This document shows, one piece after another, positions 1 to 7,703 of a DNA stretch of 14,190 nt. The DNA comes from Holophagales bacterium UBA2201 (GTDB taxonomy: Bacteria; Acidobacteriota; Thermoanaerobaculia; UBA2201). Where the stretch lies: positions 1 through 14,190 of the forward strand of contig DCUZ01000062.1 of the NCBI GenBank assembly GCA_002327305.1, given 5' to 3'. Within the stretch, counting starts at the first letter, position 1; each line of letters opens with the position of its first letter. The translations under genes and the position numbers were made by a program. Under the pieces are notes generated by a model, which was not told the DNA's origin, searched no databases, and was given only the letters and a program-made list of their open reading frames with translations.

Positions 1-3000
1 TGTCCGCGACGGTCAGCGCCAGGCCGGTCCCGATGTCCAGGGCCGTCTCGGAATAGCGGATGATCGTGTGCGTTGCGCTGCCTGAGGCCCCGGTTGGATA
101 GACGATCCCCACCCAATCCGTCGCGGCGGGATAGAGCGTCCCGCCGGGAGAGGGGCCGCAGGCGGCGTAATCATTGAGGGAAGTGAGCACGACCCTGTCC
201 GTGGCGGTGCCGTTCAGGACGAGGGCCCCCTCGATGGTCGCGGAGGAGCCAGCGGCAAATTTTAGAATGACGCCCGCCTCGACCGTGAGCGTGGCGCCGG
301 CCTCCACAAACAGGGGCCCCTCAATCAGGTAAGGGCTTCCCGCGAGGTCCCAGGAGGTGTCATCAGTGATTATGGGATCCATCAGGAAGGTTGTGTCGCA
401 ACTCGGCGTTCCCACGGTGAACGGACATCCGCAGGTCCACGGACCAGAGCAGGGGGATGCGCCGCCAATCACGGCGCGGACGCGCCAGTAATAGCTTCCC
501 GAGGTCAGAGGGAAGGGGCACTCTGCAATGGATGAACCGGAGACCGTGCCAGAGGCCGCCAAAGTGCCGCTGCAGTGGATGCCGGTCCAAATCTGCCAAT
601 CGTAGCCCGTGGCGCCGGACACGTCGGTCCAGTCAAGGATCGGCGTGTCGTCCAATGCTGGGATGAAGGCGCCGCATGGTTGACCATCCACCGTCAAAAG
701 CGCGGGCTCCGCCAGCGACGGACACACGACCGTGAACGGACAACTGCAGGTCCAGGGGCCGTCACACCAAAGGTTGCCATCGCCCAGCGCCCGTACCCGC
801 CATGAGTATACGGCCGCCGGAATGGGGGAGGCGACCGTCGCAGACACCACTCCCGCCCCCGTCGTGCCGAATGCCACCCGGGTCCCTGTGCATGCCTGGC
901 CGTCCCACACCTCCCAGGTATAGCCGGAGTCGCTGGCGACATCGGTCCATTGCAGTGTTGGGGTGGTGTCCTCAATCGTGGGATCTTCGGCGCAGGCAAT
1001 GCCGTTGACGCTGAAGAGGGAAGGGGAATCGAGCGTGCCGGGACACTGGACGGTGAAGGACCAAATGGCCGAACCCAGTACGCCGCAGGGATTCACCGCT
1101 TCCACGGCCCAATAATAAGTGGCCGGCGGCAAATGCGTGAGCGTGGCCTGGCTGACGACCAGGCCGCTTTGATGCAGGGGTGGGGAGGGGACGGTACCGA
1201 AGTACAGGTTATAGGAATCCGCGAAAGGAACATCGTCCCAGGCCATCGTTACCGTTAGCGGCAGGGAGAGTGAACCGTTCGCAGGCGACGATAGGAGAAC
1301 GCCCGGTAGCGTGAAGCACGCGGTGGTGAACGAGTAGGTGACCGAAGAGGCCGCGCCGCACGGGTTGACGGCCTCGACGCGCCAGAAGTAAGCCGTTTCC
1401 GGATCCATGTCCGTCAAATCATAATAGCTTGTGGTCAGTCCGGATTGGAAGAGCGTGGGTGGATCGGTGGTTCCGAAATAGAGGTCGTAGTGGTCCGCCT
1501 CAGCCGCATCGGCCCAATCCAGGGTCACACTTGGAGGAAATCCCGAGGCGCCATCGCCGGGGGTGAGCAGTTGCACTGTTTCCGGTGCCGCTCGAAGCGT
1601 GAACGCCCATGTGGGCGATGACCGGGCACCGCAGGAATTGTAGGCGGTTACCGACCAGGTATGCCCCCCCGGCGTCAACGCCGGCAGATTACAGGAAGGG
1701 GTCGGCGAACCCGTGCAGACGGCTGAACCGTCCAAGACCGCATCGTACGAATCGGTCCCGCACGCATTCCAGGCCAGGGACGCCACGGTACAGAGCGTTG
1801 CCCCGTCGGCCGGGACCGGGCTGTTCGGGTATCCAATGGAACAGGAGCAGTAACGCCCCCCGGTATCGAATCCCGAAATGCCGGAACCATCTCCCCCCCA
1901 GACAATCATTTCAGGACCCGTCCAGATCCCCGTGGGATATTCCCTCGCCGTGGGCGCTCCGGTCAGGGAAGTGGCCGACCAGGAGTCGGCGCCGGGATCG
2001 TAGATTCCCCCGCTGTTCAGATAGTAGCCGTAGCTTCCGGAAACATAATACCCGCCCCACACGATCATGGTGCATCCCGTCCAAACCGAAGTGTGCCTGA
2101 TACGCTGGGTGGGAGCGTTGGTCATTGATGTAGGGCTCCAAGTCCGTGTTGCCGGGTTGTATCTTCCTCCGGTCGCCAGATAATAGAGATCCAAACCATC
2201 ATGACGGCATCCGCCCCACACGATCATCTCGGAGCCAGTCCACTCGGCCGTGTGGGAGCAGCGGTTCTCGGGTGCGACGGCTTGCCCGATCGGCTGCCAT
2301 TCATCGAGAAGGGGATCGTAGTGGCCGCCCGTGTCTTCCTCTCCGCAGCCCCATACGATCATCTCCGTTCCCGTCCAGATCGCCGTATGGTCAGCGCGCG
2401 CCGATGGGGCTGCGTTCGATGTGACGGCCGACCACCCGTCGGTGCCTGGAGAATACCGGCCGCCGGAATTTAGCGCGGCCCAACTGCCGCTCGAGTAGTT
2501 TTTTCCGCCCCAGACGATCATTTGGGAACCAGTCCATACGGCCGTGTGGTTCTTCCGTGCGTCGGGAACTCCCACCAGCGAGGTCGGAGTCCAGGTGTCG
2601 GTGACCGGATCATAGCGTCCGCCATCCGAAGGCAAAGTATAGAAGATCGCATGGGGGCTGGATTGCACCCAGAAGTGATATCCTCCCCAAACGATCATCT
2701 CCATGCCCGTCCAGACGGCCGTGTGCTCCGCCCGCTCTTCTGGCGCCCCGGCCAGCGAGGTTTTCTTCCATGTGTCGGTGGCGGGAACATAACAGCCACC
2801 CGAGCGGAAGAATGCCTGCATACCCCCCTCGCCTTCCTGCCCCCCCCAAATGATGGCTTCCGCTCCGGTCCAGAGGGCCGTATGATACTTCCGAGTCCCC
2901 ACGCCGTACATGCAGTCTACCGGGACCCAGCTATCCGTGTCCGGGTCCCACCGCCCGCCCGTGTTGATGTATTGGTGGGAATATCCCCCCCAGATCAGCA

Positions 3001-4918
3001 TTTCCTCCCCCGTCCAGAACGCGAAATGACTTGATCGTCCAGAGGGGGCATTCACTTTGCTGATGGGGATCCAAGTATCGGAAGCCGGCGCATATCGGAA
3101 CCCGGCGTCCTTATCGGGGCCGTATGCCGGAGTTCCACCCCAGACGATCATCTGTGAAGACGGGGGTAGCCAAATGGCGGTATGTCGCTCCTTCACGTTC
3201 GGCGCTCCCGTCAAAGAAGTGGCCGTCCAAGTATTAGTGACCGGATCGTAGCGTCCTCCGGTATTGGTCCTGGTTGTGTCACCAGTGCTGCCGCCCCAGA
3301 CGATCATTTCGCTTCCCGTCCACACGGCCGAATGGTTCTCGCGGCCGATCGGCGCTCCTGTCGTGGACGTTGAAGTCCAGACATTGGTGGATGGATTGTA
3401 CCGTCCTCCCGTGTTCAGATAGGGGCTGCCGCCCCATACGATCATCACTGCGCCCGTCCACAGGGCTGTGGAGAACCAGCGAGCGGAGGGCGCCCCGCTG
3501 AGGGACGTGGGGGTCCATAAGTCGGTGGACGGATCATAGCGGCCGCCCGTGTTAAAGGGGTTTCCTGATCCTGCGCCTCCCCAGACCACCATGAGGGATC
3601 CCGTCCAAACTGCATTGTGGAAGTAGCGGGCGGCTGGCGCCCCCCCCGTTCCCGTGGGCGTCCATTCTCCAGCGTTGGGGTCATATCGGGCCCCGTTGTT
3701 AAGAAACCCCGCATCCCCAGAGCCGCCCCAAATGATCATCTCCGTTCCGGTCCAGACGGCCGTGTGAGCCCATCGGGCCGCTGGAGCGTTTGCAGTGGTC
3801 ATGGCGGTCCAAACATCGGTGGAGGGATCGTATCGGTACCCTAAGTTGGTGTATCCGCTCCCGGCGATGGATCCCCCCCAGACCAGCATTTCCGTCCCCG
3901 TCCAAACGGCTGTGGAGCCGTAAGCAACAGCAGGAAGACTCGTGGCGGTGGGCTGCCAGGCGTCGGAGGTGCAGTCCGCCCGCGGTTCGGGCAGTTGGTA
4001 TGCATAGGAGGGGCAGGGAAGGGATTGCCAGGGATCGTTGCGTTCGGTCAGCCACTCGCGGATCTCATGCTTGGGCCAGTTCATGCTTGCCACCGTCAGC
4101 CGGTTTGGTCCCGCCTCGAGGACCCAGACAATAAAAAAGCGGTCCACCTCCTCCTGCAATGGGCAGGGAATGCCAAGAGGCAGGGCATCGGGAACGAAGC
4201 GGGCACCGTACTCGGGGGTCAGCAAGTCCGGTGAAGGAGGGTGGGAGAGACCGAAACGGCTCGCCAGCGTCTGAAGCAGCCGGTCCCATTCTTCCGGATT
4301 CAGGCGGCGTCTGTTGAGTTCCTTTTCGTCGTGACTGCCGGGGAGGAATTCTTCTCCGCGCCGATACTCCGTCAAGCCGAGCTCTCCGCTCAGGTCGCGC
4401 CAAAACTCCGGTCCCGATGCCCCGGCCACCTCCGCTACGATGGCGGCCTGCTGGGCGCCATGGACGCGGGCATCAGTGGCATACCAGTTCTGCAATAACC
4501 GATCGGCCAGCGCGGGGCGGGCCAGGCATTCGGCCGCCAGAAAAGGATCGTTGTCCAGGGCGGCGAGCAGTTCACTCAAGGTGGCGGCGTCCTGGGTGCC
4601 GCCGGCCATGCGGTTCAATTCCGCCTGAAGCTGGGCGCCGGTCAATGGGCGGCCCCAATGCGATTCGAGTGCGGCGCTTCGCCGGAGGGAGTCCTCCACT
4701 CGCGCCTGGATGCCGGCGAGATCGACCACGGCCTCAAAGGGCGGCTTGGGTGTGGGGTTATCCGGCGGCCAAAGACGATGAGCGTGATACACGCGTTCAA
4801 TAGCGGTCTGTGCCTTAACCCGCTCCTCCAGCGTGAGGATGGAGCCCGCCTGGAGTCCGGAAGAGAAGACGATAAGCATCAGCGCCGGCATCCATTGCCA
4901 TATCCAATGATGTTTCAC
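1..4918 (-). CDS. Large secreted kelch-repeat / fibronectin-like / beta-helix protein, 3' end outside window
   Basis: One frame stays open from the GTG at 4918 to the left edge (1,639 codons, no stop seen). GTG was chosen because AGGAGGG lies 6 nt upstream and the first 24 residues form a signal peptide: MKHH, a hydrophobic stretch at about 10-22, and an LQA/G cleavage site. Domains in order are: residues ~25-320, an unnamed, mainly helical domain; ~322-1022, fourteen kelch-type repeats of ~50 residues, each with a variant of H-T-A-V-W-T-G-x-E-M-I-V-W-G-G followed by GGRYDP and a TxTW strand; ~1028-1503, five fibronectin III/Ig-like domains with W-R-V-x-A strands, the last two ending in CxCPFTV; from ~1520, a right-handed beta-helix start (AGATLTVEAGVILKF, then 'VLNGTATDRVVLTS'). 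The architecture suggests an exported, surface-bound or released binding protein; no catalytic motif is visible. It is a single-gene unit facing away from the window and follows the met operon on the same strand after 267 bp. The ligand is unknown. The frame is intact over the whole stretch. Confidence 0.93.
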   Translation of the reverse strand, partial: MKHHWIWQWMPALMLIVFSSGLQAGSILTLEERVKAQTAIERVYHAHRLWPPDNPTPKPPFEAVVDLAGIQARVEDSLRRSAALESHWGRPLTGAQLQAELNRMAGGTQDAATLSELLAALDNDPFLAAECLARPALADRLLQNWYATDARVHGAQQAAIVAEVAGASGPEFWRDLSGELGLTEYRRGEEFLPGSHDEKELNRRRLNPEEWDRLLQTLASRFGLSHPPSPDLLTPEYGARFVPDALPLGIPCPLQEEVDRFFIVWVLEAGPNRLTVASMNWPKHEIREWLTERNDPWQSLPCPSYAYQLPEPRADCTSDAWQPTATSLPAVAYGSTAVWTGTEMLVWGGSIAGSGYTNLGYRYDPSTDVWTAMTTANAPAARWAHTAVWTGTEMIIWGGSGDAGFLNNGARYDPNAGEWTPTGTGGAPAARYFHNAVWTGSLMVVWGGAGSGNPFNTGGRYDPSTDLWTPTSLSGAPSARWFSTALWTGAVMIVWGGSPYLNTGGRYNPSTNVWTSTSTTGAPIGRENHSAVWTGSEMIVWGGSTGDTTRTNTGGRYDPVTNTWTATSLTGAPNVKERHTAIWLPPSSQMIVWGGTPAYGPDKDAGFRYAPASDTWIPISKVNAPSGRSSHFAFWTGEEMLIWGGYSHQYINTGGRWDPDTDSWVPVDCMYGVGTRKYHTALWTGAEAIIWGGQEGEGGMQAFFRSGGCYVPATDTWKKTSLAGAPEERAEHTAVWTGMEMIVWGGYHFWVQSSPHAIFYTLPSDGGRYDPVTDTWTPTSLVGVPDARKNHTAVWTGSQMIVWGGKNYSSGSWAALNSGGRYSPGTDGWSAVTSNAAPSARADHTAIWTGTEMIVWGCGEEDTGGHYDPLLDEWQPIGQAVAPENRCSHTAEWTGSEMIVWGGCRHDGLDLYYLATGGRYNPATRTWSPTSMTNAPTQRIRHTSVWTGCTMIVWGGYYVSGSYGYYLNSGGIYDPGADSWSATSLTGAPTAREYPTGIWTGPEMIVWGGDGSGISGFDTGGRYCSCSIGYPNSPVPADGATLCTVASLAWNACGTDSYDAVLDGSAVCTGSPTPSCNLPALTPGGHTWSVTAYNSCGARSSPTWAFTLRAAPETVQLLTPGDGASGFPPSVTLDWADAAEADHYDLYFGTTDPPTLFQSGLTTSYYDLTDMDPETAYFWRVEAVNPCGAASSVTYSFTTACFTLPGVLLSSPANGSLSLPLTVTMAWDDVPFADSYNLYFGTVPSPPLHQSGLVVSQATLTHLPPATYYWAVEAVNPCGVLGSAIWSFTVQCPGTLDSPSLFSVNGIACAEDPTIEDTTPTLQWTDVASDSGYTWEVWDGQACTGTRVAFGTTGAGVVSATVASPIPAAVYSWRVRALGDGNLWCDGPWTCSCPFTVVCPSLAEPALLTVDGQPCGAFIPALDDTPILDWTDVSGATGYDWQIWTGIHCSGTLAASGTVSGSSIAECPFPLTSGSYYWRVRAVIGGASPCSGPWTCGCPFTVGTPSCDTTFLMDPIITDDTSWDLAGSPYLIEGPLFVEAGATLTVEAGVILKFAAGSSATIEGALVLNGTATDRVVLTSLNDYAACGPSPGGTLYPAATDWVGIVYPTGASGSATHTIIRYSETALDIGTGLALTVAD
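1850..3960 (-). repeat. 14 degenerate ~150-bp repeats encoding kelch blades
   Basis: Inside the large minus-strand gene, about 150 bp recurs 14 times. On the plus strand it shows as recurring variants of CCCCAGACGATCAT and GTCCA-ACGGCCGT. Copies have drifted but stay in frame. Each encodes one beta-propeller blade (W-T-G-x-E-M-I-V-W-G-G, then G-G-R-Y-D-P, then W). Blade 6 has a small insertion (W-L-P-P-S-S-Q-M in place of W-T-G-x-E-M), blade 8 replaces the conserved M by A, and blade 11 ends WGC instead of WGG. Fourteen blades would fit two seven-bladed propellers. Confidence 0.9.
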
Positions 4919-4924
4919 GGGGTG

Positions 4925-4931
4925 CCCTCCT
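4925..4931 (-). promoter_or_regulatory. Shine-Dalgarno site that fixes the GTG start of the kelch protein
   Basis: On the minus strand AGGAGGG is followed after 6 nt by GTG (4918-4916). The next in-frame ATG is codon 10, inside the signal peptide, with no comparable site, so the GTG is preferred. Confidence 0.75.
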
Positions 4932-5065
4932 TCGAATGACTATTGCGAATGTCACAGCGGTCATTGGCCATGACATAGGGTTAAAGGCCACCGCCGTGCA
5001 TTTCATGTCTAAAAGGTCCTCCGATAAGGCAGTGGCAGATCCCATGACACTTCACGCAACACTTA

Positions 5066-5071
5066 ATTATA
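5066..5071 (-). promoter_or_regulatory. Candidate -10 box (TATAAT) upstream of the kelch gene
   Basis: On the minus strand the sequence reads CTCTATAATTAAG, a perfect TATAAT in AT-rich surroundings that stand out from the GC-rich background. It lies about 148 nt upstream of the GTG start, which would give a long 5' leader. No good -35 hexamer is seen at the expected 16-18 nt spacing. Confidence 0.35.
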
Positions 5072-5185
5072 GAGCAAAAGAGGTTCGAGGGGGGGCATGG
5101 ATCCGCGACTTCTATCACAAGCGCTGAGAATGGTCTCCATTCAGAGAGATCTTCCAGCGGTTCGGCAGGAGGGGACCACAGGAAG

Positions 5186-7003
5186 TCACGTCTCCAGCAG
5201 CGATAATATGTCCTCCGGCTGTTTGTACGGGGCGATGAGGTAGGCGCCGCGGGCGGTCTTTCGGGACCGCTCCAGAAGTTCCCGCGCCAGGTCCCATCCC
5301 ACCTTCCGCGCGTCGGGGCCGGCATCCTGGAGTTTTTTCAGCAGGCCTTCCGGCACATGGATGCCGGGGACCTCCTGCTCGAGGCGCAGGGCGAGGCGGA
5401 ACGAGGAGAGGGGCCAGATGCCCACCAGGACCGGGATGGGGGAGGGGCCGCCGAAGCGGTCCCAGAACCGCTCCCAGTCGGCGAAGTCGAAGAATACCTG
5501 CGCCATGGCGAAGTGGGCGCCGTGGGCGATCTTCTTCCGGAACCGGTCGATCTCCAGCGCCGGGTCCTCCGCGTTGGGGTTGACGGCCACCCCCTGGGCG
5601 AAGCGCGGCGGGTCGCCCACCGGGTTGCCCGCCCAGTCGAGGCCGCGGCAGAGGTCGGCGATGATGCGGGTGAGCCCCACGGAATCGGTCTGCGCCACGT
5701 CGAAGGCGCCGGGGTAATCGCCCAACTGCGAGGGGTCGCCGGTGATGACGAGGAGGTTGCGCAGGCCGGCGGCCCACGCCCCGAGGAGGGCCGACTCCAG
5801 CCCCATGATGCTCGCGTCCCGCGGCGTCACATGGGGGATGGTCTCCAGGCCCGTCGCGTGCTGGAGGATCTGCGCCATCCACAGCGAGTCGAAGTGGAGC
5901 CGCCCGAGGGGGTTGGCGTTGATGTCCACCGCGGCGATGTCGGGTCGGCGGTGGAGGCGGCGGGCCAGGTCGGTGAACGCGGAGAGGTTGGTCCCCTTGG
6001 GCGGGTCCAGTTGGACCACATGGACGAACTCGCCCCGCTCGAGCCGCTCGTAGAGGCGGGACTCGGGGCGGGGCCGGGCGGGGACAACCTGGCGCTCGAC
6101 GGCGACCAGGCGGCGGTGCGCCCCCTCCGTTCGGGGCATCACCCCCTTGAGGACGCGGGCCACCTCCGCGATATGGGCCGGGCCGGTGCCGCAGCACCCG
6201 CCGATGAAGACGGCCCCCTTCTCCGCCGCGAGGAGGGCGAACTTCCCGAAATAGGCGGGGCTGGAATCGGGGTAGAACCAGCGCCCCTCGCGGCGCACCG
6301 GGACGCCGGCGTTGGGCTGGAAGGCGAACCGCAGGGGCGGGAGGGCCTCCACCGACTCGAGCAGTTCCTCGATCTCCTCCGGCCCCTTGCCGCAGTTGAG
6401 GCCCACGAAGTCGGCCGGCAGGTCCGCCAGCCGCTGGGCCAGGTCGGCGAACGCCGGGCCCGGCCCCTCCGACCATTCGTCGGGCAGGGTCATCTGCGCG
6501 ACGAGGGGAAGGCGGGTGGCGCTCCGCGCCGCCTCCAGCGCCTCGCGCAGTTCCTCCAGCGTGGGGAAGGTCTCCAGGACGAGGCAGTCCGCCCCCCGTT
6601 CCTCGAGGAGGGCGGCCTGCTCGGCGACGGCGGGCCCCACGGCCGCCCCCTCGGGAAGGTAATGGCGGACCGAGCCGATGGACCCCGCGATCAGCGCCGT
6701 GGAGCCGGCCATCTCGCGCGCCTCGCGGGCCAGTTTCACCGCGGCGCGGTTGACGGCTTCCATCCGGTCGCCGTGCCCGGCGCGCTCCAGTTTGGGGCGC
6801 GAGGCGCCGAAGGTGTGGGTCTGGATGACGCGGGCGCCGGCCCGGAGGTAGGCCAGGTGGAGTTCGAGCAAGTCGGCGGGTCTCTCCAGGGGCGCCAGGT
6901 CCAGCGGGACGGCGGACGGCAGGCGCGCCCGCAGTTCGCTCCCCGTGGCGCCGTCGGCCACGATGACCCCCTGGCGCAGAAGGTCCTTCAATTTATTCCG
7001 CAT
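5186..7003 (-). CDS. yitJ: Bifunctional homocysteine S-methyltransferase / 5,10-methylenetetrahydrofolate reductase (YitJ type)
   Basis: 605 residues, the usual length for this fusion family. Residues ~1-300 are a homocysteine S-methyltransferase barrel with DGATGSEL near the start, T-H-T-F-G-A, G-L-N-C (Cys204) and GGCCGT (Cys270, Cys271); the three cysteines are the expected zinc ligands. Residues ~330-600 are a methylenetetrahydrofolate reductase barrel with 'VQLDPPKGTN', VDINANPLGR and ITGDPSQLGDYPG. The family reduces 5,10-methylene-THF to 5-methyl-THF and can methylate homocysteine in the cytoplasm. It is the third gene of the met operon. Its ATG at 7003 overlaps the end of the activation-protein gene by 11 nt, and a GGAGGGG-type ribosome site (plus 7008-7015, complement) supports this start. 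With metH alongside, its main role is probably to supply methyl-THF. The frame is complete and all key residues seen are present. The symbol is by analogy with Bacillus subtilis. Confidence 0.93.
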   Translation of the reverse strand: MRNKLKDLLRQGVIVADGATGSELRARLPSAVPLDLAPLERPADLLELHLAYLRAGARVIQTHTFGASRPKLERAGHGDRMEAVNRAAVKLAREAREMAGSTALIAGSIGSVRHYLPEGAAVGPAVAEQAALLEERGADCLVLETFPTLEELREALEAARSATRLPLVAQMTLPDEWSEGPGPAFADLAQRLADLPADFVGLNCGKGPEEIEELLESVEALPPLRFAFQPNAGVPVRREGRWFYPDSSPAYFGKFALLAAEKGAVFIGGCCGTGPAHIAEVARVLKGVMPRTEGAHRRLVAVERQVVPARPRPESRLYERLERGEFVHVVQLDPPKGTNLSAFTDLARRLHRRPDIAAVDINANPLGRLHFDSLWMAQILQHATGLETIPHVTPRDASIMGLESALLGAWAAGLRNLLVITGDPSQLGDYPGAFDVAQTDSVGLTRIIADLCRGLDWAGNPVGDPPRFAQGVAVNPNAEDPALEIDRFRKKIAHGAHFAMAQVFFDFADWERFWDRFGGPSPIPVLVGIWPLSSFRLALRLEQEVPGIHVPEGLLKKLQDAGPDARKVGWDLARELLERSRKTARGAYLIAPYKQPEDILSLLET

Positions 7004-7703
7004 CGTCGCCCCCCTCCCGCCTCCCTTTCCAGAACGCGATGGCCGAGACCGAGGCCTCGGGGTCCATCATCAGCGATTCCGTCAGCGTGATGCCGACGGC
7101 CTCCGGGACCAGCAGGTCGAACAGTGTTTTCTGGATGCTCAGGTCGGGGCAGGCGGGATAGCCGGGGGAGATGCGGAACCCCTCCGCCGGGCCGACGCCC
7201 CACATCTTCCGGATCTGCCCGTGCATCCACTCGGCGCACCCCTCCGCCAGGGCCAGGGCCGTCACCTCCAGGAGGTGGGCTTCAACAAGATGTCCATCCT
7301 CCGCGCGGAGACGGGCCTGCGGCGCCACCCGCCCCGCCGTGACGGCGAAGAGCGCCACCGAGTCACCGACCGTCGGGGAGTCGGAAAGCCCGTCGGCGGC
7401 GCTCCAATCCCCGGCCGTCCGGGGGGTGGGGACGCGGGTCGGGAGGATCCCATCGGCCGCGGCGGCCAGCACGATCTCGCCGCCCTCGCGGTGGGCGCGC
7501 GCGAACCGGTACACCCCGGCCAGGGGAAAGGCCCCGGTCGCCGCGAGGCGCTCCACGCTCCGGAGCACCTCCTCCCGCTTCCCCTTCGGCGCCCTCAGCC
7601 GGGCGAAGGCCGAGGAGCGGAGGCGGACCAGCGGCATCACCGCTTCCAGCGGCACCTCCCGGACGATGTGGACGCGGGTGTCGGGAATGGGCGGGGGGGT
7701 CAA
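6993..7703 (-). CDS. Stand-alone methionine synthase (MetH) activation-domain protein
   Basis: 236 residues from a TTG start. It matches the C-terminal activation domain of cobalamin-dependent methionine synthase: AEWMHGQIR near 160, the signature R-I-S-P-G-Y-P-A-C-P-D (R177 to D187), and 'LTESLMMDPEASVSA' near the C-terminus. In known MetH this domain binds S-adenosylmethionine and reductively remethylates cob(II)alamin. Here it is a separate protein, as in Thermotoga (TM0269 next to TM0268). The TTG (7703-7701) overlaps the metH TGA as TTGA, and AAGGAG lies 5 nt upstream inside metH, so translation is probably coupled to metH. The first codons are followed by a run of seven C. The frame remains open upstream through metH in another frame, but that part is a GC-rich shadow. 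It is shorter than the ~330-residue E. coli domain. Confidence 0.9.
   Translation of the reverse strand: MTPPPIPDTRVHIVREVPLEAVMPLVRLRSSAFARLRAPKGKREEVLRSVERLAATGAFPLAGVYRFARAHREGGEIVLAAAADGILPTRVPTPRTAGDWSAADGLSDSPTVGDSVALFAVTAGRVAPQARLRAEDGHLVEAHLLEVTALALAEGCAEWMHGQIRKMWGVGPAEGFRISPGYPACPDLSIQKTLFDLLVPEAVGITLTESLMMDPEASVSAIAFWKGRREGGDDAE

Larger units (their letters stand above)
4919..5185. other. Intergenic spacer of 267 bp, no gene
   Basis: This lies between the stop of the bifunctional methyltransferase/reductase gene (5186) and the kelch gene start (4918), both on the minus strand. Short open frames exist on both strands (for example 4936-5127 plus) but show no ribosome site or recognisable composition. 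It holds a possible -10 box for the kelch gene (5066-5071) and a small inverted repeat, GTCAT-TGGCC-ATGAC, at about 4959-4973. I see no clear rho-independent terminator, so read-through from the met operon cannot be excluded. Confidence 0.6.

Noticed and set aside
363..1258. Several small plus- and minus-strand frames within the fibronectin-like region
   Set aside because: All are out-of-frame shadows of the single long minus-strand frame, which shows continuous domain similarity.
5357..7090. 577-codon plus-strand frame opposite the YitJ-type gene
   Set aside because: It is Gly/Arg/Glu/His-rich with no domain pattern and lies antisense to a gene with clear family motifs; long antisense frames are expected in GC-rich DNA.
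7688..7703. C7 tract at the metH/activation gene junction as a slippage site making a fused MetH
   Set aside because: The metH stop codon comes before the C run in the direction of translation, so slippage there cannot bypass it.
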